64,000 bases of DNA from Acidobacteriota bacterium. Its GTDB lineage: Bacteria; Acidobacteriota; Vicinamibacteria; Vicinamibacterales; CAVVIG01. Below are positions 47,257 to 55,558 of this stretch, in pieces. Each line of letters begins with the position of its first letter. The stretch's first letter is position 1. The position numbers and the translations under genes are program-made. The notes under the pieces are model-generated. The model saw only the letters and a program-made list of their open reading frames with translations, made no database searches and had not been told where the DNA came from. The stretch lies in the NCBI GenBank assembly GCA_018268955.1, contig JAFDVO010000023.1, forward strand, positions 24,450 to 88,449, given 5' to 3'.

Positions 47257-48609
47257 TTAGCTCTGAAGTCCTCTGCGCTCCGCCGTCATCTTCAATCCGT
47301 GTTTCAGGCGCAGCGTCACCACGGGCTGTGGGACCACAGGGTGCTCCGGCACGAGGCGCAGGCGCCACTGCTGCGCGATGGTGGCGGCGACGAGTAAGAG
47401 TTCGGTCCAGGCGAACGACTCGCCGATGCAGCGCCTCGCGCCGCCTCCGAAGGGGAAGTAGGCGAACTGCGGGAGCGATGCCCTGAACTCTGGCGTCCAC
47501 CGCTCGGGCCGGAAGTGATCCGGTTCGGGGAAGAACCGCTCGTCGCGGTGCATCACCCACGGGCTGACGAGGACGATGGTGCGAGGCGGCAGTGTGTAGC
47601 CGCCGACGGTGTACTCGTTGATGGCGCGGCGGCCGATGATCCACGCGGGCGGGTAGAGCCGCATGGCCTCGGTGATCACCTGCTCCACGTATCGCAGGTT
47701 CGGGATATCCGCGAGGGTCGGCAGCCGGTCGCCGAGCACGCGGTCGACCTCGTCGTGCACCTGGCGTTCGGCGTCGGGCGAGCCACTCAGCAGGTACCAC
47801 GTCCACGCGAGCGCATTGGCCGTCGTCTCGTGGCCCGCGAGGAAGATCGTCATCGCTTCGTCGCGCACCTGCGCGTCGGTCATCCCCTTCCCGCCCTGCT
47901 CCTCGTCCTGCGCCATGAGCAGCATCGAGAGGAGATCGCCGCGATCGCCGGGGTTCCTGCGACGCTCCGCGATGAAGCCGTACACGATCGCGTCGAGCCG
48001 CGCACGAGCTTCGCGGCCTCGTGCGAGCTGCGGAATCGGCAGCTTCTCCAACGTATCCGCGAACGGCAGCATCGTCGTCCAGAACGAGTCGAGGACGTCG
48101 GTGAGCGCCTGGCCGACATCACGGGCCTGGGATTCGACGTCGGTGTCGAAGAGCGTGCGCCCGACCACACCGAGCGTGAGCCTCATCATCTCCTCGGCAG
48201 CATCGATCCTGGCGCCGTTCGTCCAGCGGCTGCGCACGCGGTCGGCGTACTCCGTCATGGCCGACGCATAGGAGGCGATGCGTTCGCGGTGGAAGGCGGG
48301 CTGTATCAGGCGGCGCTGCCGCAGGTGCGTCTCGCCTTCGCTCGTCAACAGGCCGTTGCCGAGCAGCTTGCGCGCGCGCTCGAGGCCACGCCCCTTGCGG
48401 AAGTTGCGCTGATTCGTCATCAGCACGTCCTTCACGTCCTGCGGGTTGCTGAGGAGCACGAGGTGCTCGCCTGCTGCGCGCAGGTGCGCCACGTCGCCGT
48501 ACGTGCGGCGGAGCGCCGGCAGGAGGTTCAGCGGATCGCGGCCGATCGCGATGGGCAGGAGGGAGCGGACGCCGAACGCCGGACCGGGTGGCCAGGCTGT
48601 GGTCGCCAT
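47257..48609 (-). CDS. Cytochrome P450
   Basis: The 450-residue protein has the I-helix oxygen-binding motif AGHETT at 258-263, the K-helix EAMR at 314-317 and the haem-binding segment FPFGGGARRCIGESFA with ligand C394. There is no N-terminal membrane anchor, so it is soluble, of the bacterial CYP102/CYP4-like shape. The substrate and redox partner cannot be read from sequence; no ferredoxin gene is adjacent. It is 1 nt before the YCII gene in transcription order (downstream of it). Confidence 0.93.
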   Translation of the reverse strand: MATTAWPPGPAFGVRSLLPIAIGRDPLNLLPALRRTYGDVAHLRAAGEHLVLLSNPQDVKDVLMTNQRNFRKGRGLERARKLLGNGLLTSEGETHLRQRRLIQPAFHRERIASYASAMTEYADRVRSRWTNGARIDAAEEMMRLTLGVVGRTLFDTDVESQARDVGQALTDVLDSFWTTMLPFADTLEKLPIPQLARGREARARLDAIVYGFIAERRRNPGDRGDLLSMLLMAQDEEQGGKGMTDAQVRDEAMTIFLAGHETTANALAWTWYLLSGSPDAERQVHDEVDRVLGDRLPTLADIPNLRYVEQVITEAMRLYPPAWIIGRRAINEYTVGGYTLPPRTIVLVSPWVMHRDERFFPEPDHFRPERWTPEFRASLPQFAYFPFGGGARRCIGESFAWTELLLVAATIAQQWRLRLVPEHPVVPQPVVTLRLKHGLKMTAERRGLQS

Positions 48610-48610
48610 C

Positions 48611-48895
48611 TCACTCGTGACCGCCGATGACGACGTTCCAGGGCTGAATCCGCCAGGACAGGATGAGCCCGTTCGTCACGTAGGGGTCCTGCGCGACGAA
48701 ACGCTCCGCGGGCGCGGCCGTCTCAGCGCGGAAGATGATGATCGCACCGTCGGGATTCTCGCCAACGGCTCCGGCCATCAGGACTTCGCCGCGCTGGTGC
48801 GCCTCGCGCAGCAGCCGGAGGTGTTCGGCACGGAACGGGGCACGGCGGTTCACGTAGTCGTCGACGACCGCGTCGTAGCGCAGCACGAAATACAT
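48611..48895 (-). CDS. YCII-related domain protein
   Basis: The product is 94 residues from ATG 48895. MYFVLRYDAVVDDYVNRRAP, then RAEHLRLLREAHQRGEVLMA and AQDPYVTNGLILSWRIQPWN match the YciI ferredoxin-like fold, with the conserved His of HLRLL and Asp of DPY. The function is generally unknown; dehydrochlorinase-like activity is claimed for some relatives. It lies between the MFS gene (4 nt) and the P450 gene (1 nt), so the three are likely co-transcribed. Confidence 0.85.
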   Translation of the reverse strand: MYFVLRYDAVVDDYVNRRAPFRAEHLRLLREAHQRGEVLMAGAVGENPDGAIIIFRAETAAPAERFVAQDPYVTNGLILSWRIQPWNVVIGGHE

Positions 48896-48899
48896 GCCC

Positions 48900-50138
48900 T
48901 CACTGTACCTCGGCTGTGGCCGGGCTGGGATGGGCCACGGCGCGGAAGGCGACCACCGCCGCGCCAACGAGGAGCAACGCCGCAATCAGGAACGGCGCTC
49001 CGGGAATGCCCCACCCGAGGTACGGGCCGATCGCTGCGGCAAACGCCTGCGTGAAGAGCACCGGCGCGAGCATGCTCGTCATCCCCATCAGCAGGCTGCC
49101 CACCGCCCCCTGCAGCCGCCCCTGTTCGTCCGCGGAGACGCGACGCGTCATCAGGCTCTGCAGCGCCGGGTTGGCCAGTCCGTAGAACGCCGTGATCGGG
49201 ATCCCGATGAGGAATCCGGTGCCGGTCGGCGCGAGCCCGAAGACCGCGTTGCCGACCGCGCCACAGAGCAGGCCGAAGGCCAGCGCGCCCTTCTCGCCGA
49301 GCGCGGACACGATCCGGCCGACGAGGCCGCCCTGCACGATCATCGAGGTCACGCCGACAAGCGCCAGCACGAGGCCGATCGTCCGCTCGTTCCATCCGTA
49401 TCGCCAGCTGGTGTAGAGCACGAACGTGCTCGGCGCCGCGTCGTGCGCGAGCATCGACAGGAATCCTGCGACCGCGAGTGCGAACAGCTGCGGATGGGAC
49501 CGGAGCAAGGCGAGGGCCCCCGCAGGATTCGCGCTCGTCCACCTGAACGGCGAGCGGCGGTCCTCAGGCAGGGACTCCGGCAGCACGAAGTAGCCGTACG
49601 CGGCGTTGGCCAGGCACAGGAGCGCGGCCCCCCAGAAGGGCGCACGGAGCGAGATGCCCGCCAGCAACCCGCCGACGCTCGGACCGATGATGAAGCCGAC
49701 ACCGAACGCGACGCCGAGCATCCCGAACTTCGCCGCGCGCTGCTCGGGCGGCGTGACATCCGCGATGTAGGCGCTCGCGGTCCCGTAGGTGGACGATGTG
49801 ATGCCCGAGATGACGCGTCCGACGAACAGCCACCAGAGCGACGGCGCGCTCGCCATCAGGAGGTAATCGAGCCCGAGCCCGGCGCACGACAGCAGGATGA
49901 CGCGGCGCCTGCCGTATTGATCCGACAGCGAGCCGAGGACCGGCGAGAACAGGAACTGCATCGCCGCGAACACCGTGCCGAAGATGCCGACGTACGTGGC
50001 GCCGGACGCTGTGTCGCCGCCCCTGAAGGCCACGATCAACTTCGGCAGCACGGGCACGATGACGCCCAGCGCCAGCATGTCGATCACGACAGTGACGAAG
50101 ATGAACGCGAACGCGGCGCGCCCGTGGCCTCGAGCCAT
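48900..50138 (-). CDS. MFS transporter, TCR/Tet type
   Basis: The 412-residue protein has 12 predicted membrane helices. GSLSDQYGRRRVILLSCAGL is the loop 2-3 motif A, and GIFGTVFAAMQFLFSPVLG precedes it. GVAFGVGFIIGPSVGGLLAG is the motif C of drug/H+ antiporters. This is closest to the tetracycline-resistance group, but the substrate is unknown. It precedes the YCII and P450 genes and follows carbonic anhydrase by 11 nt. Confidence 0.88.
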   Translation of the reverse strand: MARGHGRAAFAFIFVTVVIDMLALGVIVPVLPKLIVAFRGGDTASGATYVGIFGTVFAAMQFLFSPVLGSLSDQYGRRRVILLSCAGLGLDYLLMASAPSLWWLFVGRVISGITSSTYGTASAYIADVTPPEQRAAKFGMLGVAFGVGFIIGPSVGGLLAGISLRAPFWGAALLCLANAAYGYFVLPESLPEDRRSPFRWTSANPAGALALLRSHPQLFALAVAGFLSMLAHDAAPSTFVLYTSWRYGWNERTIGLVLALVGVTSMIVQGGLVGRIVSALGEKGALAFGLLCGAVGNAVFGLAPTGTGFLIGIPITAFYGLANPALQSLMTRRVSADEQGRLQGAVGSLLMGMTSMLAPVLFTQAFAAAIGPYLGWGIPGAPFLIAALLLVGAAVVAFRAVAHPSPATAEVQ

Positions 50139-50149
50139 CGCGTCTGCTC

Positions 50150-50812
50150 CTAGCGCTTGAGCGCGGCCTCTCGACCCAGGGCGGCGACGGCACTGCGATA
50201 GGTCGCGTCAATGCCCTGCTGGTCACGTGTGGACACGCCGAGGTCGCGGAGGCGTCCGTCGTGCAGCCCGTAGATCCACCCGTGGATGGCCAGTGCCTGG
50301 CCGCGCGCCCACGCCTCCTGCACGATCGTCGTCTGGCAGACGTGGCGCGCCTGCTCGATCACGTTCAGCTCGCACAGGCGATTCACCCGGCCATCGAACT
50401 CACCGACGGCATCGAGCACGTCGTGATGCTGCTCGGCAACATCCTGCACGTGGCGAAGCCAGTTGTCGATCAGTCCGAAGCGGTCGCCGTTCAGGGCGGC
50501 GCGCACGCCGCCACAGCCGTAGTGGCCGCAGACGATCACGTGCTTCACCTTCAGCACGTCGACCGCGTACTGCAGGACCGACAGGCAGTTCAGATCCGTG
50601 TGGACGACGAGGTTGGCGACGTTCCGGTGGACGAACAGCTCGCCGGGCAGCAGGCCCACGATCTCGTTGGCCGGCACGCGACTGTCGGAACAGCCGATCC
50701 ACAGGAACTCGGGTGACTGCTGCGCGCTGAGGCGCTGGAAGAAGTCAGGGGTGCGTGCGACCGTGCGGCTGGCCCAGTCGCGGTTGTTCTGGAAGAGCTG
50801 ATTGATGGGCAC
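50150..50812 (-). CDS. Beta-class carbonic anhydrase
   Basis: The 220-residue protein has zinc ligands C41, H97 and C100 in WIGCSDSRVP and CGHYGCGGV, with D43 and R45 of the catalytic dyad. Length and motifs match the Can/CynT group. It interconverts CO2 and bicarbonate in the cytoplasm. It is first in a probable operon with MFS, YCII and P450 genes. Confidence 0.95.
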   Translation of the reverse strand: MPINQLFQNNRDWASRTVARTPDFFQRLSAQQSPEFLWIGCSDSRVPANEIVGLLPGELFVHRNVANLVVHTDLNCLSVLQYAVDVLKVKHVIVCGHYGCGGVRAALNGDRFGLIDNWLRHVQDVAEQHHDVLDAVGEFDGRVNRLCELNVIEQARHVCQTTIVQEAWARGQALAIHGWIYGLHDGRLRDLGVSTRDQQGIDATYRSAVAALGREAALKR

Positions 50813-50822
50813 AACCAGACAA

Positions 50823-51034
50823 TCCTAAATCGCGACACGCTGATCGTGAATCGCTAATTGCCGATGCGACTTGCCGAAACCGAGCAACCCTGCTGAGCCA
50901 GCGCATCACGCAGCATGTAGCCTTCGGCATTTAGCGTTTCGCATTTAGCATTTCGCATTTCGCATTTCGCATTTAGCATTTAGCGTTTAGCGTTTTGCCT
51001 TCAGCCTTTGGCGTTTTGCGTTTAGCGTTTCCCG
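50823..51034. repeat. Heptad GCATTTA/GCGTTTC array upstream of carbonic anhydrase
   Basis: From about 50937 the sequence is a run of some 14 heptads (GCATTTA, GCGTTTC, GCATTTC, GCGTTTA, GCCTTTG). The first part (50823-50870) holds AATCGC/GCTAATTGCCG units of the AATTGCT family. The whole 223-nt gap between two genes on the minus strand contains no coding frame. Confidence 0.8.
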
Positions 51035-51035
51035 A

Positions 51036-53468
51036 TTACCGGTCCCTCCCCTGCCCGATGCGGATCTTCTGCATGAGTGAGGCGAGCGTCTGATCGGACC
51101 CGCTGAAGATCCCCTGCGGGTCCTGCGCGAACGGCAGCATCTCGGCGAAGATCTCGCCGGCACGGTACAGGTTGAGGCCACGGCCTGCGAGGTACTGCAG
51201 GCGGAGGTTACGGTCGCGGTTGATCTGCGCGTCCTTCAGCCAGGGTTGCAGGTCCTGCGCGGAGCCGGCATAGGTGCCGAACAGATCGACAGCGGACGAC
51301 ATGCCGATCTCCGAAAGCGACCGCTTGACGGCCGCGTACTCAGGGCGGTTCAGGCGCGCCTCGATCTCGTCGACGTCGATCCGCGTGCCGTCGGCCTGCC
51401 CGAGCAGCACGAGGTCGTAGCCGGCACCGTTGTAAGTGTTCGCGAAGATCATTCCTTTCGGAAACGCCTCGAAGAAGGTGGCGATCTCGCTCTTCACCGC
51501 CTCCGTGTTGCTCTCGTACAACTGCACGAAGAGGGTGACGATGCCGCCTGGCTTGAGCCGGCGCTTCGCCAGCTCGAAGAACTCGCGCGTGTAGAGCATG
51601 GCGGCGCCCTTCACCCACGGGTCCAGCGGGTCCGAGGTGATCGCGTCGAAGGTCTGGTCGGTCGTGTAGAGGAAGTGACGCGCGTCGTCGAGGTGCACGG
51701 ACACCTTCGGGTTGGCCACGACGTTGAAGTTGTGCTCGGCGAAGTATGTGGAGACCACGCGCGGTACGAGCGGCTCGATCTCGGCAATCGTCTCGCGCTG
51801 CACGACCGGGTCGATGGAGACGGCGCCCGCCGTCACGCCAGCGCCGCACCCGATCACGACCACGGCGTGCGCCTGCTTCGGCACGAGCGTCGTCAGGTGG
51901 CCGAGCATGCGCTGCAGTCGCATGTCCTGAGGTTCGCTCGACGCCTGCACCTTGCCGGCATTGTGGTAGTTGCGGACGCCGTTCGAACGTTCCGACACGG
52001 CGACCGACGCATTCCAGCCCTCGCCGCTGTAGATGATCTCCGACTGCCCGAGCTGCGTGGCGGTGTAGCGACCGTACGCGATGAACACACCCGGAACCGG
52101 ATGCACACCGAGGACGATCACGCCCGCGATTGCGCCACCGATGACGAGCGGCACCGTGGAGACACGGCTGTCGGCAAGCAGGAGGAACCCCGAGAGTGCC
52201 GCGATGACGATCAGCACCTGCTGCGCGTGCTGCGTGCCGATCCACACAACCAGGAGGAGGCTCGCGGTGAGCGAACCGACAATCGCGCCGAGCGTGTTGG
52301 CCGCGTAGACGCCGCCGACGAGACGTGCGGGGTCGTCGTCTTGCCTGGCAACCGAGGCGAGCGCGAGCGGGAAGCTGGCGCCCCAGAGCAGTGCGCCCGG
52401 CAGCACCGCGTAGACGGCGCGCACCAGATCGAGCTGGAACTGGTACCACGCGTTCGGCGTGAGCGACGGATTGATCGGCCAGAACGGCAGTGAGTCCGTG
52501 AGGACCCATGACGTCCATCCCATCGCCACGCACAGCCCGAGCTGGCACCAGCCGAGCGCGAGCCGCGGCCGCGCGAGAGACCTCGCCAGCGCTGCGCCGC
52601 CACTGCTTCCGATCCCGAGGCCCGCGAGGAACACGGCCAGGATCAGCGAGAACGTATACGTCGTCGCGCCGAAGAGCAGCGAGAGGGACCGCGTCCACAG
52701 CACCTCGCACGCAAGCGCCGTCAGCCCGGAGAGCCCGATGGCGACGTACACAAGCGTCCGCGACAGCCCTACCTGCCCCACCTGCCCTACCTGCCCCCCC
52801 TGCTCCGCCAGCCCCGCCTGCCTTCCCTGCCCGCCCAGCCCCACCTGCCCCACCTGCCCTTGAAGCCCCGCGAGCCCGAGCGCCAGCAGTGCCACCGTGG
52901 CGTTCAACGCGACCGCCACGTAGGTCGTGACCGAGATGTCGTACACCGACATCAGGTAGAAGCCGGCGAGAAGGCTGCCCACAACCGCACCAGCCGTGTT
53001 GCCGCCGTAGAAGAACCCGAGCCACGCCACCCCGTCGCGCGTCGACTGCACCCATCGCGCAATCGCGGGCAGCGTGGCGCCCATCATCAGCGTCGGAGGG
53101 AGCAGGCAGATTGCCGCGATCGCACCGCGCATGATCATGCCGGTCACGCCGGAGCCGGCCCACGCCGTGTAGACGCCGCCCACGATCGGCATCGCGAAGA
53201 GCAGCAGCAGGCCCATCAGGCCGATGCCTGCCTCGAGGTACGCGTACATCCGCAGCGGATGCAGCGTCGGCGGCATGTAGCGCGGGAGCAGCAGGCTGCC
53301 AAGGCACATCCCACCCATGAAGGTGCCGAGCAACACCGCCATCGAGACGGCGGACGACCCGATGACGAGTTCCAGCAGTTGGAACCAGACGACTTCGTAG
53401 ATGAGGGCTGCGCACCCGCTGCCGACGAACAGCAGCAGGAGCGCGGGCAGCAGGCGGCGTGAGGTCAT
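51036..53468 (-). CDS. Membrane-embedded spermidine synthase-like fusion (MFS-like + Spermine_synth)
   Basis: The 810-residue protein has about 14-15 membrane helices in the first 520 residues. A SAM-type Rossmann domain follows, with AVVVIGCGAGVTAGAVSIDP near 540 and DPLDPWVKGAAMLYTREFFE. The fold is that of spermidine synthase, but the reaction of such fusions is unproven. At about residues 205-235 a Gly/Gln/Val stretch (GQVGQVGLGGQGRQAGLAEQ) links two membrane helices. It is encoded by a tandem 9-nt repeat that also occurs outside genes. The end of the protein has TPR-like helical sequence. Confidence 0.85.
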   Translation of the reverse strand: MTSRRLLPALLLLFVGSGCAALIYEVVWFQLLELVIGSSAVSMAVLLGTFMGGMCLGSLLLPRYMPPTLHPLRMYAYLEAGIGLMGLLLLFAMPIVGGVYTAWAGSGVTGMIMRGAIAAICLLPPTLMMGATLPAIARWVQSTRDGVAWLGFFYGGNTAGAVVGSLLAGFYLMSVYDISVTTYVAVALNATVALLALGLAGLQGQVGQVGLGGQGRQAGLAEQGGQVGQVGQVGLSRTLVYVAIGLSGLTALACEVLWTRSLSLLFGATTYTFSLILAVFLAGLGIGSSGGAALARSLARPRLALGWCQLGLCVAMGWTSWVLTDSLPFWPINPSLTPNAWYQFQLDLVRAVYAVLPGALLWGASFPLALASVARQDDDPARLVGGVYAANTLGAIVGSLTASLLLVVWIGTQHAQQVLIVIAALSGFLLLADSRVSTVPLVIGGAIAGVIVLGVHPVPGVFIAYGRYTATQLGQSEIIYSGEGWNASVAVSERSNGVRNYHNAGKVQASSEPQDMRLQRMLGHLTTLVPKQAHAVVVIGCGAGVTAGAVSIDPVVQRETIAEIEPLVPRVVSTYFAEHNFNVVANPKVSVHLDDARHFLYTTDQTFDAITSDPLDPWVKGAAMLYTREFFELAKRRLKPGGIVTLFVQLYESNTEAVKSEIATFFEAFPKGMIFANTYNGAGYDLVLLGQADGTRIDVDEIEARLNRPEYAAVKRSLSEIGMSSAVDLFGTYAGSAQDLQPWLKDAQINRDRNLRLQYLAGRGLNLYRAGEIFAEMLPFAQDPQGIFSGSDQTLASLMQKIRIGQGRDR
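52766..52862. repeat. In-frame nonad CCTACCTGC repeat inside the MFS/spermidine-synthase gene
   Basis: Units CTACCTGCC, CCACCTGCC and CTACCTGCC, then diverged copies, then CCACCTGCCCCACCTGCC, lie on the plus strand of this minus-strand gene. They encode Gly-Gln-Val triplets. The period of nine keeps the reading frame. The same units, unmodified, are in non-coding DNA at 59755-59815 and 63110-63215. Confidence 0.8.
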
Positions 53469-53490
53469 GGTGTGTGTCGGCCCTGAGGGG

Positions 53491-54114
53491 TCAGTGCGGA
53501 AAGGCGGCCAGGCCGGGCGTGTGCCCGGGCGGCACCGGCGTGCGCGCGGTGTTCAGCACCATCGCGAGCATCGTGTAGTAGCCGGAGATGCCGAGGATGT
53601 CGATGACGCCCTGCTCACCGAACTGCTGCACGGCCCGCGCGTAGGTGACGTCGCTGACGCTGCGGTTCCGCTGCAGTTCGTCCAGCAACATGTAGAGCGT
53701 CTCTTCGTCGGCGGCCATGGCCGCCGGGCGGCGGCCTTCGGCGATGGCCGTGATGATGTCAGGCTTCAGCCCGCCCTGCGCGGCGAGCGGGGCGTGGACG
53801 TCCCACTCGTAGTTCTGCGTCCACTGGCGGGCGGTGATGATGATGGCGAACTCGCTGAGGCGCGGCGGCAGCACGCTGGTGAACCGCAGGTAATCGCCCA
53901 TCGCGCGCGCGCGGCTCATCACCTCAGGGCTCCTGAGCAGCGGCCAGAACGGGCCGGAGAGCCCGGTCTTTCGAGCGGCCTCGAACTCCGCAACGGCACG
54001 CCGCTGCGCGTCGGTGAGGCGGTCGGCGGGAATGGGCGGCATGCGGTCCTGCGCGGAGGCCGCGGCGCTCATCCCGAGCAGGACGACGAGGATTGCCGTG
54101 CGCGTGATCATCAC
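53491..54114 (-). CDS. Exported carboxymuconolactone decarboxylase-like protein
   Basis: The 207-residue protein has a signal peptide (about 1-21, ASA-Q). The CMD/AhpD-like helical domain has LPPRLSEFAIIITARQWTQN, then EWDVHAPLAAQGGLKPDIIT and VQQFGEQGVIDILGISGYYT. The CXXC pair of peroxidatic AhpD is absent and EWDVH stands in its place, as in decarboxylase-like members. The substrate is unknown. It lies 22 nt upstream of the spermidine-synthase-like gene in the same direction. Confidence 0.82.
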   Translation of the reverse strand: MMITRTAILVVLLGMSAAASAQDRMPPIPADRLTDAQRRAVAEFEAARKTGLSGPFWPLLRSPEVMSRARAMGDYLRFTSVLPPRLSEFAIIITARQWTQNYEWDVHAPLAAQGGLKPDIITAIAEGRRPAAMAADEETLYMLLDELQRNRSVSDVTYARAVQQFGEQGVIDILGISGYYTMLAMVLNTARTPVPPGHTPGLAAFPH

Positions 54115-54120
54115 CTCACC

Positions 54121-54158
54121 CCATAAAACAAAGGGCGACGGCTATGACACCGTCGCCC
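54121..54158 (-). terminator. Intrinsic terminator after the SWIB gene
   Basis: The perfect 9-bp stem GGGCGACGG (54133-54141) and CCGTCGCCC (54150-54158) has an 8-nt loop. Read on the minus strand it is followed by TTTGTTTTATGG. It lies 33 nt after the SWIB stop. Confidence 0.85.
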
Positions 54159-54190
54159 AGGGAGCAACCCGTCGCGTTCCGCGCGCAGGA

Positions 54191-54580
54191 TTACTTCAGG
54201 TGCTTGCCGACCAGCCGCGTCATCGAGAACATGTCGACCGACGCCTTGCCGCCGAAGACCGGCTTCAGGGCCGCGTCCGCGTTGATCTGACGCTTGTTGG
54301 TCTTGTCCTGCAGGTTGTTCTTCTTGATGTACGCCCAGAGCTTCTTCGTGACCTCGGTGCGCGGCATCGGGTTGGGACCGACGATTGCGGCCAGCGTCTC
54401 GCTGGGGGTCACCGGGCGCATGAAGGCCGCGTTCGTGGTGCGCTTCTTCGCGGCCGCCTTCTTGGCGGGCTTCGCAGCCTTCTTCGCGGGCTTCGCAGCC
54501 ACCTTCTTGGCAGGCTTCGCAGCCTTCTTCGCCGGCTTCGCAGCCTTCGCAGCCTTCTTCTTCGCAGCAGTCTTTGCCAT
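54191..54580 (-). CDS. SWIB/MDM2-domain protein with histone H1-like tail
   Basis: The product is 129 residues from ATG 54580. Residues 1-47 are almost only Lys, Ala and Pro in AAKPAKK-type repeats, resembling the tail of histone H1 and bacterial HU-like tails. Residues 50-129 form a SWIB domain: VTPSETLAAIVGPNPMPRTE, then VTKKLWAYIKKNNLQDKTNK. In eukaryotes SWIB is part of chromatin remodellers; in bacteria it is best known from Chlamydia. A nucleoid-binding role is inference. It is a single gene with its own terminator. Confidence 0.9.
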   Translation of the reverse strand: MAKTAAKKKAAKAAKPAKKAAKPAKKVAAKPAKKAAKPAKKAAAKKRTTNAAFMRPVTPSETLAAIVGPNPMPRTEVTKKLWAYIKKNNLQDKTNKRQINADAALKPVFGGKASVDMFSMTRLVGKHLK

Positions 54581-54711
54581 GCGGTCTCCTCTAAGGACGC
54601 TGGTACGCGTCGAGGGAGAGTACCACGATTTCATTCTCTGTACACGAGCGAAGTGAGCGCTGTACAGAGGGAGAAACGCACGTTTTCAGCCCCGCGTTCC
54701 CGCTCGCGAAC

Positions 54712-54765
54712 TCCGAGTTCCCAGTTCCCAGGTCCAAGTCCCGAGTCCCGAGTCCCGAGTGCTAG
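54712..54765. repeat. Heptad GAGTCCC array
   Basis: CTCCGAGTTCCCAGTTCCCA is followed by GGTCCAAGTCCCGAGTCCCG and AGTCCCGAGTGCTAGC. Period is 7. This is the reverse complement of the GGGACTC family at 47123-47205. It abuts the stop of the membrane-protein gene; the spacer upstream (54581-54711) shows no gene. Confidence 0.75.
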
Positions 54766-55418
54766 CGTCTCACCTCCCTGTGTCTATCAGCCAGCCACGC
54801 CCACGCAGGAAACAGCACCGCGCCCGAGAGGGCGACGATGCAGATGGCCGTGACCGAGGGAGGAGGCGTGCCCATAAGAGAGTCCGCAAGATAGATGAGG
54901 ACCAGCAGCGTGGCGAGCGAGAGAAACGCCCACTGCCCGATGCGGTCTGTCGCGCGGGTCGACGCCGTGTAAATCCACACCCCGGTCGCGTAGAGCGCGA
55001 GTTCCACCGCCATCGTTCCGCTCACCGAATTCCAGAGCGATAGCCCGTAGGTCGGACCTCCCGGGTAGACGGGCATGTCCGGTGCGTGCGTGATCCAGTC
55101 GAGCACCCAGTGGCTCACCACGAGCGCGGCGAGCACGACGAAGGAACGGCGCCCGCCGAAGATGCCGCGGTAGGCACCACCCATGGCGACGCCCCAGGCG
55201 ACGAGCATCACAAGCGAGTGCGACCACGGATAGCTGACGAAGGCCAGCGGGGTATACGCCGTGTTACCGGGTTCGATCCGCACCTGCTCGGTTCCCAAGA
55301 GCACCAGCACCGGCCACAGGATGTCGGCGAACAGCACAGCCACGAACAAAACGGCAAGGGAGACCCGTGGGACCACGCGCTTGGCGGCAAACCCCACGGC
55401 GAAGTGACCGATGAACAT
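54762..55418 (-). CDS. Membrane protein of the YdjM/DUF457-like group
   Basis: The product is 218 residues from ATG 55418 with about six membrane helices. The conserved histidines are in MFIGHFAVGFAAK, PWSHSLVML and SHWVLDWITHAPD. These His/Asp sites in membrane context are like DUF457 (YdjM) proteins, which are called metal-dependent hydrolases, though activity is unproven. Its longer frame reads through a spacer repeat and is not coding. Confidence 0.65.
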   Translation of the reverse strand: MFIGHFAVGFAAKRVVPRVSLAVLFVAVLFADILWPVLVLLGTEQVRIEPGNTAYTPLAFVSYPWSHSLVMLVAWGVAMGGAYRGIFGGRRSFVVLAALVVSHWVLDWITHAPDMPVYPGGPTYGLSLWNSVSGTMAVELALYATGVWIYTASTRATDRIGQWAFLSLATLLVLIYLADSLMGTPPPSVTAICIVALSGAVLFPAWAWLADRHREVRR

Positions 55419-55439
55419 TGCTTCGATATTAAGGGACAG

Positions 55440-55504
55440 AGGTTGGAGGTTGGAGGTTGGAGGTTGGAGGTTGGAGGTTGAAGGTTGGGGTTGGAGGTTG
55501 GAGG
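55440..55504. repeat. Heptad GGTTGGA array
   Basis: Five or more near-perfect copies of GGTTGGA come first, followed by GGTTGAAGGTTGGGGTTGGA. It is the exact reverse complement of the CCAACCT array at 45.25-45.33 kb. It lies between two minus-strand genes. Confidence 0.85.
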
Positions 55505-55558
55505 ACTGCACGTGAGGCCCAGTTGCCGGGCGCGAGTTCCGGGTTTCGACCCGCGGCC

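Noticed and set aside
50937..51034. Heptad arrays as CRISPR
   Set aside because: Units are 7-9 nt with no unique spacers, no cas genes are nearby, and units are degenerate. They are tandem repeats, not a CRISPR array.
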